DNA from: Styela clava
Lineage: Eukaryota; Chordata; Ascidiacea; Stolidobranchia; Styelidae
Assembly (NCBI RefSeq): GCF_964204865.1
Contig: NC_135255.1
Coordinates: 12,987,135-13,051,134 of the forward strand
Direction of reading: 5' to 3'
DNA: 64,000 nt
This document shows, piece after piece, positions 1-11,400 of the stretch. Numbering within the stretch: the first letter of the stretch is position 1; every line of letters begins with the position of its first letter. Under the pieces are notes generated by a model, which ran no database searches, was not told where the DNA came from, and saw nothing but the letters and a program-made list of their open reading frames with translations. Both the position numbers and the translations under genes were made by a program.

Positions 1-283
1 GAACGATTACAAGAACAATGTTTGTTTTATGCGAAGATCTGCATTTAGGCATATTTCATGTTTTCGTGCATGTAAACTCAAACCGTTTATACAGACCGGT
101 TTTGATAAGGGCTGTAGTCTAACATAGCACCACAATCTTGTGATTTTTTACCCTCGAGGTAATTATCACATTTTACCATAACAAAATTCTGGTTTATCTT
201 TTTTCGTATCGACTGTTGATGAAAAGTAAGATCATGTATTTTGACCAATAAGAGGCTGTGGGCGTGTAGATGAAACCTTAGAT

Positions 284-921
284 CAGGGTCGTCCGATCTT
301 TTTGGCCAAAGGGCCACATGTAATTTACTAATAAGTGCGTGGCCCACTTAACATTGTAGTGATGTTTTAGTTTTGCTACACTGACTACAGGTTTATAAAA
401 ATAAAAAAAAATACCCTCACGCCAAACTTTCACAGTTATTAGAACAATAAAACTGTTGTTTCCCAACCATTGATGGGGCGCCATCAGTGGTTATTCCCAA
501 AAGTTTCGCAAAAAACAAGTCAAGACGCTTGATCATTTCCATCACAGCTCCCAACAAATAAATGTCCATAGTCGTGCCACTAATTGGGACAATGGCTGTG
601 AACTCTTCAGGAATTTCAAAATCATCATTAACCCCACGCATGAAGAGCAGTAGACTTAATGCCAGTATTTTCGTTAAGCGCCGAGGGATACGATGAAAAC
701 TTTCCCGCTTTTGCAATTGAAGCTTCTGCTATAGATTTCCCAAGCTCTTCAACACGAAGAGAATCGTCTGTATTGACAGGCTTATATTTGCAAACGACTC
801 TTTTATTTCCGGACATCAATACTCAATATTTTTTATTTAATTCCGACAAATACAGCGCGGGCCACTCGAAATGTTTGTGCGGGCCACATATGGCCCGCGG
901 GTCACGGGTTAGACGACCCTG
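284..921. mobile_element. 0.64 kb hAT element, copy 1
   Basis: Starts CAGGGTCGTCCGA and ends TTAGACGACCCTG (inverted termini). It is flanked on both sides by the perfect 8 bp duplication CCTTAGAT (276-283 and 922-929), the hAT hallmark. It is too short to be autonomous and holds only a minus-strand transposase fragment. Confidence 0.93.
417..819 (-). pseudogene. hAT transposase fragment (GTF2IRD2-like type)
   Basis: Minus-strand coding remnant in two overlapping frames. It contains FMRGVNDDFEIPEEF and ITTDGAPSMVGK, typical of the catalytic region of GTF2IRD2/SCAND3-type domesticated and free hAT transposases. The TTDGA aspartate corresponds to a catalytic acidic residue in the family. There is no N-terminal zinc finger and no C-terminal dimerisation domain, and the frame is broken, so it is a dead fragment. 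The same fragment recurs in copies 2-4. Confidence 0.75.
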
Positions 922-1453
922 CCTTAGATTATATCGGAGGGCAAATAACAGTACATCACATATGCGTTAAGTATTTCACGTTTTTGCTCAGAATTAAGTT
1001 CTGGAAACGTCGTTTACAACTCAGTAATGCGATAAATGAAAACACTATTTCACATGACGTACATTCACGGTTTTCGTCATAACGGGGCCCTTGCAAGATC
1101 TAGAAAAAATCGCGCCTGCGGCGTTACCCGCAAGGAGGAAGGTAAAGAAATATTTTGAGGGAAGTAGAAGCGGACGCTCGTTAGGAGGGGTCGATAGATG
1201 CACGCGGGTTGTTGCGCCGGACGAAAGGCGGTAATTCGTCCGGTTTGCTGCCCCCGACCCATTTAGACCCCTGAGTAATTTGGATAACACATCATAAACC
1301 AGTAACTCCTAATGGACGTCGAGTTTCATCAATGTCCGGGTCCGTAATCACTCAACCGTGGCGACATTTTTTGTGATAAACTTGATCTCAATTGCTTCGT
1401 ATAACTTAAATATGGCATCCATACCTATTACCATTCCGAGATATTACCTGGAA

Positions 1454-1860
1454 TCACTGAAGCGTGGCTGGGGGTACGAGAAAAAAATGCATTTAAATAA
1501 ATATTTTAAACGTGCCCATGTCTTTAGATTCTTAATAAGATTCGCCAGAAGATTGCAATAATTTAAAATCCCTATACCGTGACTGGGGGTGGATGTAAAA
1601 AAATATTTAAAAAAAAACATTGACCTAACCTTTCCAACCATCCTTATGTTCTTCAATTCCTAACAGGACCTCTCAGAGGCCTGTGAAAAGTCAAAATCAC
1701 TGGGTCGTGACCGGGGGTAGGAAAAAAAAAAATCCTCAAAAAATTTCAAATACCTTTTCCAACTATTTTCATGTACTATATTTTTTAATATCCTCATTTC
1801 GAGCCGCACAACATTCCAAAGTCACTGGAGCGTAACGGGGAGGGGAAAATACCAAATTTC
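1454..1860. repeat. Decayed tandem repeat, about 115-128 bp period
   Basis: Four diverged blocks each start with a CGTG/CGTA-ACTGGGGG-like motif (near 1463, 1578, 1706 and 1831), followed by an A-run and a pyrimidine-rich half. Equivalent arrays lie at about 13532-13940, 29279-29680 and 38668-39075. A partial one lies at about 20090-20290. Confidence 0.55.
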
Positions 1861-2053
1861 CGGTCATGAAATATTCAATAAATTGTTCTTATCGGTAATT
1901 AGGCAACGCATTGCCGAAAATCGTTTTGACTCGTCTTCTCTGGCTCGATCGTTCTGAAAAATATTCTTAGTTAGTTTGGATTAGTTAGATCTAAACCCCG
2001 ACCCTCATGTCAATTTTTGTCCGGATCGGCACGCCAGTTTTCAAGGAAACGCA

Positions 2054-2433
2054 CGTCAAATAAAATGGCCGATTGACGGCTTGAACTGCCAGTAATTCAG
2101 ACAGTGAACTTGTTTCATTCCCGATATCTATAACAAGACATAAAAGTGAAACTAATTAGCATGATCATAAATCATCGAGGACTATTTGAAAAAGTAGTAT
2201 AGTCAAGAATAATTTTGAAATATTTTCAAAATTCTCTAATACACATCTCTTTCACTTTGGAATAATAAACTAGCAATTTGGAAGATACGAGAGATCTATT
2301 GAGTATACATATTATCCTCAATCTTAGTTATGTTTCACTTTTATAATATAACTTGGTATTATTATTGGCTCCACGTCCAGTCGTACAATGTGTGATACTA
2401 TTGCGATTGAGATCTAGCTAGTATCAGTTAGAC
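2054..2433 (+). promoter_or_regulatory. Conserved upstream block of lectin-like gene, unit 1
   Basis: Runs from GCACGTCAAATAAAATGGCC to the motif TCTAGCTAGTATCAGTTAG. In units 2, 3 and 4 the same block ends about 270 bp before the start codon, so it probably contains the proximal promoter. Here a hAT sits between it and the gene. Promoter role is inferred from position and conservation only. Confidence 0.5.
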
Positions 2434-3700
2434 CAGGGGTCACCAACCTTTTCGAAGCCGAGGGCTACTTTTTGGGTACAGATTAAGCTGCGGGCTACCA
2501 GTTCAATGTACCTTCTAAAAAGTCAGTTGCTGGACTAAGCTTCAATTATTGATATAATTACTGGTATTTAGTGAAGTATAGACACTAATAAACTTTAGGA
2601 TTCTTCAGGAAATCAAACGCATATCACAACGTTGCAAATAAATTTCTATCAATAACACTTGTATTTCAGAACTGAGTGTTTTTAAATTGATTTTCAACAC
2701 TCTGCACAAGTCTAAGATAAAATGGACTTAACAGTTGTACTATCAAATGTTGCAGAGTATTATACTCCGACGTGTAACTTGACCCTGTAACTCTGAGCGA
2801 GTCTTGCAGATTTCCATCAGTGAGGCGTGTTCCATGTTTGTTCCTGGTAGAGTGAGTCATGGTCCATCGTGTTAAGCGTTAGGTTCGCAGGTTCGAATCC
2901 CATGCGGGGATAGTTATGTGCGAAAGGATTGATGGACTCCTCGCCGCCGTAGAGTCGTTCACGTAACCGCTGGTCGGCTGAGGCTTCTTTCGCCATCAAG
3001 TACAGGCTTTCGGGAACAAACAACTAACTAAACCCATACCCGACATGGTAACCGGCGAAAAGCAGTGGTTTGTCATATGGTTAAGCCGTCCTATCGGCTA
3101 TCTTCTCCCCCGGGATAAATATGTAAATCTCCTCCTATCCTGAGTTTATGTCAAGAATGTTGATTCGAAAATACAGGTTGAAACAAACGATGGTCTCGTG
3201 GAATAGGATTGCTGTATGATTTGAATCGCGAGCTTTTTCTGTCCGTACCGTGCTGACCAGCGGGTAGTTAGCGCGGAAGATTACGTGACAAGATTTGAAA
3301 TATCCCTCCGCTTTGCCGTCGCTAATATCGCCCCACTAATAAGACACACGAAGGCTGTTTTTATGGTGGTAAAAATATATCCACTTCCCATTCATCGTGA
3401 AAATGATGGATTTTTCTTTGGAATCAGTAATTGTATTATTACTGCTCCGCTAATCAACGGACAAGAAAAAGCGCGGGTTTGTGGAAAGTGATCTCAGTGT
3501 GATGTCATAATTGGAAGAGTGTTAATTGACCCGTCACATTACTGAGGTCAAATAAAAATAAGATTGATGGTTACAAAATTAATATAGTGTCATTTCTAGT
3601 TCCCATATAAGTGTGATTCATACTAAAATTGCAGGACAAAATTTAATTGATGTAGCTTACTTATAATAGCCGTTATTAAGCTTAGTTTGGAACAGACCTG
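2434..3700. mobile_element. 1.3 kb hAT element, right end deleted (unit 1)
   Basis: Left end CAGGGGTCACCAACC follows AGTTAGAC (2426-2433). Compared with the intact copy at 39647-40977, about 65 bp including the right terminus is deleted, so the sequence passes from ACCTG directly to TTAGACAT. No transposase is visible, and it is not mobile as it stands. It contains a SINE-like piece at 2830-3130. Confidence 0.88.
2830..3130 (+). mobile_element. Candidate tRNA-derived SINE inside the hAT
   Basis: A Pol III B-box, GGTTCGAATCC, lies at 2890-2900, with a TGGTAGAGTGAG stretch upstream that could be a degenerate A-box. The tRNA arms do not fold fully. Borders are estimated. The same piece is in the unit 5 hAT. 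Confidence 0.45.
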
Positions 3701-4156
3701 TTAGACATACAAATTTGAAAAATTGTAGTTTTTTATATTTCCCTATATCGGATCCGGTGACTGGGCTGAAAACATTTACAATCGGAATTTTGTAAATTCA
3801 AAAAATCAGGTATAATAAAAATTTCATTTTCTGTTTAAATATAGAAATCCGTTTATAAATCATAATTTTACGTTTTTTTATGTTTTATAATTGTAAATTA
3901 ATTTTAGGTCGAACACAAGAGACAGAGGAACACAATTTGGCAAATAGACTTGTTCAGAAACAAAGACATACAATACAAGAGAGCTATGCTCAAATATATG
4001 GACACGTAGAGTCACATAATTTTGATGACGTCAGCGCGAAAAAATAATAGCCTTCTGGAGAAAATTTTTATCTTTAACCACTAAAAATTTCAAAGCAATT
4101 GGTCTAGTATTCGAAGAGAAAAGCGACTTTTTAAAAACGTGTCAAGCGGTACTGAG

Positions 4157-4823
4157 TTAGCAGTCAGGCAGCATCTTACCTGTACACTGTAGGCCATATA
4201 CGGTAATTGATCACAGAACAGTTGTTCCCTTGCAAATTTTATGTTGTTTACACTTTAGGACAGATAATTGATCACAGAACAATTCTTCCCTTTCAAATTT
4301 TATGTTGTTTCCAGTAGACTCTCATCAAAATAAACAAATATAGTAGGCTACAAATGCTACAACGCTTGCATTACTGCACTGGTAGGACCGTGAAAGAATA
4401 AGTTACGGTAATTTCATTGTGGTAAGACACCGGTACCGGCACCAGTACCAGTATCGTACTTACGTACTGAGCTACCAGTACCGGTTAGCAGTCAGCCAGC
4501 ATCTTACCTGTACAATGTAGGCCATATACGGTAATTGATCACAGAACAGTTGTTCCCTTGCAAATTTTATGTTGTTTACACTTTAGGACAGATAATTGAT
4601 CACAGAACAATTCTTCCCTTTCAAATTTTTTGTTGTTTCCAGTAGACTCTCATCAAAATAAACAAATATAGTAGGCTACAAGTGCTACAACGCTTGCATT
4701 ACTGCACTGGTAGGACCGTGAAAGAATAAGTTACGGTAATTTCATTGTGGTAAGACACCGGTACCGGCACCAGTACCAGTATCGTTCTTACGTACTGAGC
4801 TACCAGTACCGGTACCAAACCTG
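4157..4823. repeat. 338 bp tandem duplication with nested 61 bp repeats
   Basis: Two nearly identical units start at 4157 and 4495 (TTAGCAGTCAG). Each contains a roughly 47 bp motif twice (TAATTGATCACAGAACA, about 61 bp apart) and a GGTACCGG/CCAGTACC-rich end. A more diverged third piece follows to about 4985. Confidence 0.88.
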
Positions 4824-5211
4824 TAGGTCTGATATTCCGTTCCGCATACGATAGGCTATAAAACTTGCATTGCAGCATTAGTAATACCGCGGAAGGAATA
4901 AGTCAATTTCACTGCGTTACGGCACCGGTATGGCAACTTACCAGTACCGACCTACAGTAGCTGTAGTACTGAGCAAGACAATCGATCGCGAAACCGCTTG
5001 AAATAAGGGAAAAAACAGTGTTCCCATGAGTAAAAATAAATACCGCGAAATTTTGTATGAAATATCATATCTCATAGGATTCATATAAAATTTAAGAATA
5101 AACAAAAGTAATAGCCTTCTAGCGAAAAAATTAATCTTTAACCACTGAAAATTTCAAAGCAATTGGTCCAGTATTCGAAGAGAAAAGCGACTTTTTAAAA
5201 ACGTGTCAAAG

Positions 5212-5247
5212 AACAAGAACAAGAACAAGAACAAGAACAACAACAAC
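5212..5247 (+). repeat. GAACAA/CAA microsatellite
   Basis: Five AAGAAC units followed by AAC triplets, immediately 3' of the second 96 bp direct repeat. Confidence 0.9.
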
Positions 5248-5288
5248 ATAATATTGAAACGATCGTTATGTCCACTACGTGTCCAATA

Positions 5289-7260
5289 ATGGGTAATATT
5301 GTGATGTTGTTATTTACCTATCATGTTTACGATTAGATCATATGAAATGCGGAATAAGTATAAAGTGTTAAAGTTTTAAATTGTTGGTATGTTTTATTTG
5401 AAGGAAATACCAGAAGAAATGTTATCATTTCGTTGATAGCAGTTGTTCTTATAATCAGCGGCATTGTAGTTGCGATTGTAACAAATATGAACACTTTTTC
5501 TTTTACTATCACCACTACAACTCCGACTACAACTCCGACGAATACTACTGCCGCTTCAACAACTACTGAGACTATCCAGATGTTAACAGAAAAAAAGACC
5601 ACAACTGATCCAGGTTGGCTATAAATACCTGAAAACGAAAAGGGCATAATTTTAAATAAAAAGGGTAACAAGGTCCCGGTTTCAAACTCCTACTTAACAG
5701 ACGGGTGCAAAATGCACTTGAATTGCATGTGCATGCGAATTGCGTATGATGTATTTATAATCAATCGAAACAAGTCATTCAAGCAGTCATGTAATTTGTA
5801 TCAGAGACATCCAATTAATCTATTAATTCAAAAAAAAATGCTCACGTCGGGTTGATTTGTGATGGAGGGAATGCATAATATACAACTATCCTATAGTGAC
5901 AAATAATATATTGGACTTCTGTGCGCTTCTACAAATATTCTATCATTGAATAAACGAACGTTTTTTGATTGGTAGTAAACGCGCTATGTACTATAACAAT
6001 TCGGGTTCGAAATGAATTACGATTGCACCTATTGTTTAAATCTCCCGGATAGGTTTCATTGACTGAACAAGTTATATTCAAACCTCTCTGTTTTTACTCA
6101 TTTCCAAAAATTTTGAGCTTGAACAGAATAAACTTGATCGATCTTAACTTATTCTGCAGGTCCGGCTTGTTACTGGATTGAAATCGATAAATCAATCAGC
6201 ATGAATTATGATGATGCGGTTGACGCCTGTTTGAAAAAGAATGGAGTTATTGGTTCTCCGAAGGATGAAAATGCTCTTAACGCATTTATGGACTATGTGA
6301 GGCCGGAAAGAGGATACCGTAGAAGAATATGGACAAGTTTACAGATTGATCCTGAGGTAATTAACTGTCTTAGAAAATACTAAATCAAAACATTTGAGTT
6401 TAAAAAGGTTTGTATATGTTTTTACATGTGTTGATTGAACAATTCGAAAAAATTAGCAAAAACTGTTGCTAGAGGCTGGTAGAGGCTAACCATAAGCAAC
6501 GAAATATTTTGTAGTTATATTTTTTAAACAAGAGAATGATGCTTAAATATGTAGATACGAATGCCAAAGCGAAGCATTAGCCTACCTTACCTTTTACCGA
6601 AACCTTACGTAGTCTACTGTACGGTACGATGTAAAAAACTTACGCGTTTCGCGTAGCATGAGAGAGGTCGCTGAACCGCTACAAATAATTTGTTTTAATT
6701 TTGAAGTGGTCATCACACAAATTTCGGACGGAAAATCGAATCACATAGACTCATAAAGCACACAGGAAGTTTAGGAATAAATTAAGTAGTAGATCTCAAG
6801 CGAAAAATACTTTCTTAAACCACTAAAATTTCGAAGCAATTGGTCTAGTAGAAGATGAAATAACAAAACGATCCATAGATACACTAGAATGAGTCCAATA
6901 AAATATTGCTGTTATCCCCCCCAATCGAATTCTCCCAGCAATTCCAACCTTTGAATGAACTTATTAATATAGCTTTAATTGAACCATGCTATCTCTCAAA
7001 TTCAATTGACTTATTTTTAGACGAATGTGATATCACCTGAGGGTGCATACACCAAATGGACAAAATGGAAACCTGACCTAGGGTCTTCGTTCATAATTTA
7101 TACCGGAGTTATGCTGATGGTACATGTAGACAAGACAACAGACGAGAACGGGATGGCAAATTGGTTTGTCACATCAATAGCATACGGTGTTGTATGCCAG
7201 ACTCATCTAAATGACAACAAAAGGCCAACCGATGTTGACTACCTCGATGGACCATGTTAA
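5289..7260 (+). CDS. Type II membrane C-type-lectin-like protein, unit 1
   Basis: Four coding exons: 5289-5292, 5404-5613, 6160-6356, 7021-7260 (216 residues). Every junction is GT..AG and phase-matched. Exon 1 gives only Met plus one base. Seen in the product: basic tail with R5-R6, membrane helix about 8-27, Thr/Pro-rich stalk about 28-71 with a sequon at N48, then the lectin-like domain. The domain shows C75-Y-W, helix motif NYDDAVDAC (C95), KDENALNAF, IWTSLQ, YTKWTKW and GVVCQ (C196), and the protein ends at C216. The second conserved disulfide and the EPN/WND calcium motifs of sugar-binding lectins are missing, so the ligand is unknown. The membrane topology suggests a cell-surface receptor or adhesion protein. 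AATAAA at 7438 is a possible poly(A) signal. A start at an in-frame upstream ATG is excluded because that frame is closed here. Confidence 0.85.
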
Positions 7261-8106
7261 AATGATTTTATTCAGAGATTAAAACGATTATTACGTATAT
7301 GATTTTTTTCTTATATTTGCCAATCGCATGATACTTCTTATCTGTCAATTTCTCTTAAATTGTAGATGTATAACTGGCGTTTCAATCGTAGAACAATGCC
7401 AATATAATTGACATAAGTCATCTGCAAAAGAACTGACAATAAAAATTGGTTAGATTTGCCCAAATTGCCAATGTTTTGGAGCAAGCCAATAAACTCATTT
7501 TATTTTGGAAAACGATGCATGTTGTAAATCTCAACGATGTGTTGACAAAATTATTAGGTTTGCATCTTGAATGCCATAATAATTACATACATACAAAATT
7601 CAAAAAAAATCGATACTGACAGTTTCCTTATGAAAGTGTGACATACTTTGTATTCGAATAAAATTTCTACTTCATCTAGTGTCTTATTGAGAAAACCATT
7701 GCGGGTTTTTAGGTGAAAGTGAACATATCAGTTCTGCGATGAAAAAAAAAGATACCGAAACCGGCCTGTATGGTGGAGAAAGAATGAACTAGTTTATGTT
7801 TCTGTAATCTGCGGACGATCGTTGTTAATTTATATTTCTGCCGCATAACCAGAACAACCAAGGTATTAAGGAGAATGATCTCACAGTCTGAGACATATAT
7901 CTTATTCAAGAGGTAGTCGCTTGATGATTTATACAAGATAGAACTTTGAAAATGCAAAGACAGCAAGACAGCTTTGGGTAGTTCAATTATTGGACATTTG
8001 CAGAGTATACAAAATATCTTCGTCCATACGCTTCTTTTGGATGCATTTGGTCTCTTAAGAGTAAATGAATAGTCCGGTAAGATGACATAGAAGAGAAGTG
8101 GTATTC
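7261..8106. other. 3' flank of unit 1 gene, no further gene seen
   Basis: AT-rich sequence shared by all units, with a candidate poly(A) signal at 7438. A minus-strand 85-codon open frame is present in every unit but shows nothing beyond what recent duplication would preserve. Confidence 0.6.
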
Positions 8107-8473
8107 ACGTCAATTAAAATGGCCGATTGACGGCTTGAACTGCCAGTAATTCAGACAGCAAACTTGTTTTATTCCCGATATCTATAACAAGACATAAAAA
8201 TCAAACTATAGCATGGCTATCGAGGACTATTTAAAAAAGTAGAATAGCCAAGAATAAATTGGAAATATTATTAAAATTTCTTATATAACTGTTTTACTTT
8301 GGAATAATAAACTAGCAATTTTGCGACGACGTGAGATATATTGGTTTACCCACATTGACATAGGAGAGTACACTTTACATACTGATCCAACATTTTTGTA
8401 TATGCGTTTTTACAATTGAGTATACCTATTATCCCCAATTTTAGTCGTGTTCCACATTTATAATATAATTTGG
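8107..8473 (+). promoter_or_regulatory. Second upstream block, unit 1 (split by hAT; continues 11484-11571)
   Basis: Diverged copy of the block at 2054-2433, beginning CGTCAATTAAAATGGCC and ending, after the 3.0 kb hAT, with TCTAGCTAGTATCAGTTAG. In units 2 and 5 the equivalent block leads into a second lectin-like copy, so it is probably the old promoter region of a gene now missing from this unit. Confidence 0.5.
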
Positions 8474-11400
8474 CAGTGGCGGCGCGTGGTCATTTTGACA
8501 ACCGGGGAAAGCTACTGCGGGACCAAGTCACCCCCATCTACGGGGACAGGATGAGCGCTGTAAGTTCTCCCATCATTTTATGAGTATAAAAACCATTCCA
8601 TCGGTAACAACCAATCGGCAAAAGCGACAATTTTTAACGATAAGAAAGTGTCTTTAAAACCGGTCCAAGTCAAGGGATTAATAAATATAGACATAGTTTA
8701 TTTTGAAACCTCTTTCAAAAGGAAAGGCAATATTTACCCAGATAAACACAATGACATATTAACAGAAATTTCGGGAAAGCAGACAAAACCTAAAATAAGG
8801 TTTAAAACGTTACTATGAAGAAAGGAAAGATATTGCAAAGATAAGGACATGCGTCGCTCACTCATAGATATATATGCTGCTAGACTTCTACTGCTTGAAC
8901 ATATATGCAACACGCCGCGGTTTCTTGGAAGCAATATGCTCAATAACGCGCTGATTAAAGTCATGCATCCCAGAAATAACGTCTATGTGAATGGATAAAA
9001 CAGCCAAGGAAATATAATCTATCTTGCTTCATTGTGTTTCTAAGATACGTTTTAATACGCTTCAGCGTGCTGAATGTTCGCTGTGCATCGGCGGAAGAAA
9101 TAGGCGTCGTCAAAATGATGTCCAGAAATTTTGCAGACGCCGCAAAGGTAGTTACTAGAGTGTTATCTATGAGGAACCCATAGAGCGCGCAAGTTGATGT
9201 GATGTTCAAAAAAGTTTGATTGGTGTATATACATCGCAATTCATTTTCCAATTTACCCACGTTTATCATGGGGTTAAATTTGGAGACAGTAGCCAACAAA
9301 TGGATGGGAAATTGACGTGCAAATTTTAAAAATTTTTGGGGTTCATCAAAGAGAACGCGGCAAGGTGTTCAGTGCGCATCGCCTTTTGATTCACCAGAAT
9401 ATCACAGCATTCCTTTGCAGACAAAATCAAACGCTGCGTTGTTTGCCCGCGGCGTAAAGAAGCACTCCATGTGTCGTCGTATTTTATTGTTTCCCGGATA
9501 CGAGATACAGCATCGCAGAAGTCTGAAATACACGACTGCACAGACGCTCCATCCATTAGCCTTGACTGCAATGCGCCGTATAATACATCCACGTGATAGA
9601 ATATTGTGGAGACAAAAGCGAGAAAAAATGAAAACTCACCATCTTCTAGCAGACGCTTTAGACCTGCCGCCTCCCTCACAGAGCGTTCGTCCCAAACCGG
9701 AGAGCTCTGAATGCCATTGAAACACTCAATGAGCTCAGACCTAATTTCGGACACGCCCTACACCACGCGTGATTGGAAGTTCCAACGTGTTGGTGCACAA
9801 GCTGGGAGACGGCGGCTACATATCTGGCGAAGGAGGTCAGAGCGCTTCGGCGAAACGGAAAAAAAGGAAGAAAACCCCGAAACATTTGCAAAAAATATAC
9901 GGACGAGAGGGGTATCAAGACACATATTTTTAATAACGATGTTAAATTGGTGTGCATAACAATGTAAAAAATGCGCATGAGGAAAATCTTCTTTTATATA
10001 AACTTGAACACCATGTTTCGACCCACTCATGACTGCCGCGCCGTCATAAGTTTGAGCTATCAATTTTGACTTCGCGTTGTAAGGCTGTAACACTTCTTTC
10101 AGTACAGCCGATATCCCGCAAGCCGTGCGATCAACGATTGGTACAAAGCTGTGAAATCTCTCGGTAGGTTTACCATCTTTCACAACCGAAAAATCACAGC
10201 CAGTTGGGAAACGCACGTGATGTCAGTTGTCTCGTCAGATTGAATCGAAAGGAACTGGCAATTCTCAATTTCCAGAGCCAAATGTTGTAAATAAATTTTA
10301 TACATTGAGTCGAGCAAATCATTTTGGATATCCTTAGATGTCCCTTTCGAAACAGTTGCGGCATCAAGATGATCTCTCAATACTGTATCTAGGGATGCGG
10401 TGTATTCCACCATATCCAAAAATACCCCTCTATTAGAAGAGTCAGCCCGTTCATCGTGCCCACGGAGGGACAGCTCGTGACAACCAATGAACTTCAAAAC
10501 ATCTATCAATCGACCGAGAACATGGCGGTTTTTCTCGACGTTTTGGTTGTGCCGACGAATAGAAACCGCGCGTCCTTCATCCAACTGTGCTGCAATATTA
10601 ACATTTCCGAATGTTCGGTATTTTACTGCATTGTCCAGATGCTCCATGGAAGATTGATGATCCCTGGCACGCTCTGAAAGATGTTTAAGATCTCTAAAAC
10701 CAAATTTACTCCAACGTGAGTCACGGGGGTAGCAAAAAGTGGGCAATAAAAACAAAAAAGTGCATTTTTGTCCTCGCTGTAACACAACCGTTCGTGTTTT
10801 TTATACCAAGTTCCTGCGCAGAATGTACGCCGACGCTTTCCTCCGTCATGGGATTGTTCCAGTGAACAATTTTTTGGTTGCTAAGGCCCAAGACGTTGTA
10901 CCTAATTTTTGTTCCAGCGGCAGCTGCGAAAACGGAGTGCGAAGTAGTGCATCAACCTTATTCATTATGAGGTCTAGGGCTAAGAAATGCGAAGTCGGAA
11001 AGAATTGAGGAGCAAATGGCAAAGCACTAAAGGTCTCTAACTGATTCAAATAGCGAAACAAGCGACAAAAACGAAAGCGAGGAAACTATCAACTCTTCAA
11101 GCAACCAACGAACGAGAAGGAATGCGTGGATATGTCAACACGTTGTTGTAAGAAACGTCGGCATTGTGTCGTCATAATTTCGGGGCTAGCCCCGATCGGC
11201 CCCGATGATTTAGTAAAAGAAACAGAAAACAAACGAGACAAACGCGGCGAGTGGAAGATAAAAGAGAGAATACGATATACAATGAGCAACCGGGGCAAAA
11301 TCGGCGTCGCCCCGTCGACGTTCGGCGAAGGCTTTGCGAGCGAAAAATGAACCATGTCGGGAGAATATGCCAGAGTAGACAGTCTGTGCAACGGATATTG

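Larger units (their letters stand above)
1..2053. repeat. Unclassified linker segment, unit 1 (partial)
   Basis: Non-coding repeat between genes. It holds the 0.64 kb hAT (284-921), a GC-richer stretch around 1081-1270 and the decayed satellite at about 1454-1860. I see no gene of its own. Full copies elsewhere begin with CAGGGCGTGCCTGAG or CAGAGCGTGCCTGAG, a transposon-like left end, but I find no matching right end. Confidence 0.7.
3908..5288 (+). other. 5' UTR exon of unit 1 gene, interrupted by a 1.3 kb insertion
   Basis: An acceptor ATTTTAG|GTCGAAC (exon from 3908) precedes a roughly 75 nt 5' UTR in the other units. Here the UTR is split after position 3979 by about 1.3 kb that ends just before the start codon at 5289. 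The insert begins with sequence resembling the gene's own third intron. It then holds a 338 bp tandem duplication, two 96 bp direct repeats (4050-4145 and 5114-5209) that also resemble that intron, and a GAACAA microsatellite. Confidence 0.65.

Noticed and set aside
2890-2900. A tRNA gene around the B-box
   Set aside because: Only the T-arm-like region fits; acceptor and anticodon arms do not pair. A SINE-like remnant is more likely.
3285-3491. 68-codon frame inside the 1.3 kb hAT
   Set aside because: No domain recognised, and the element is non-autonomous; the same frame in unit 5 is preserved by duplication only.
7709-7966. Minus-strand 85-codon open frame repeated after every gene
   Set aside because: Its conservation is explained by recent duplication. 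It has no domain, signal or start context, and it lies in the 3' flank of a plus-strand gene.
9415-9720. Plus-strand frames of 80-101 codons across the 3.0 kb hAT
   Set aside because: Antisense shadows of the minus-strand transposase remnant.
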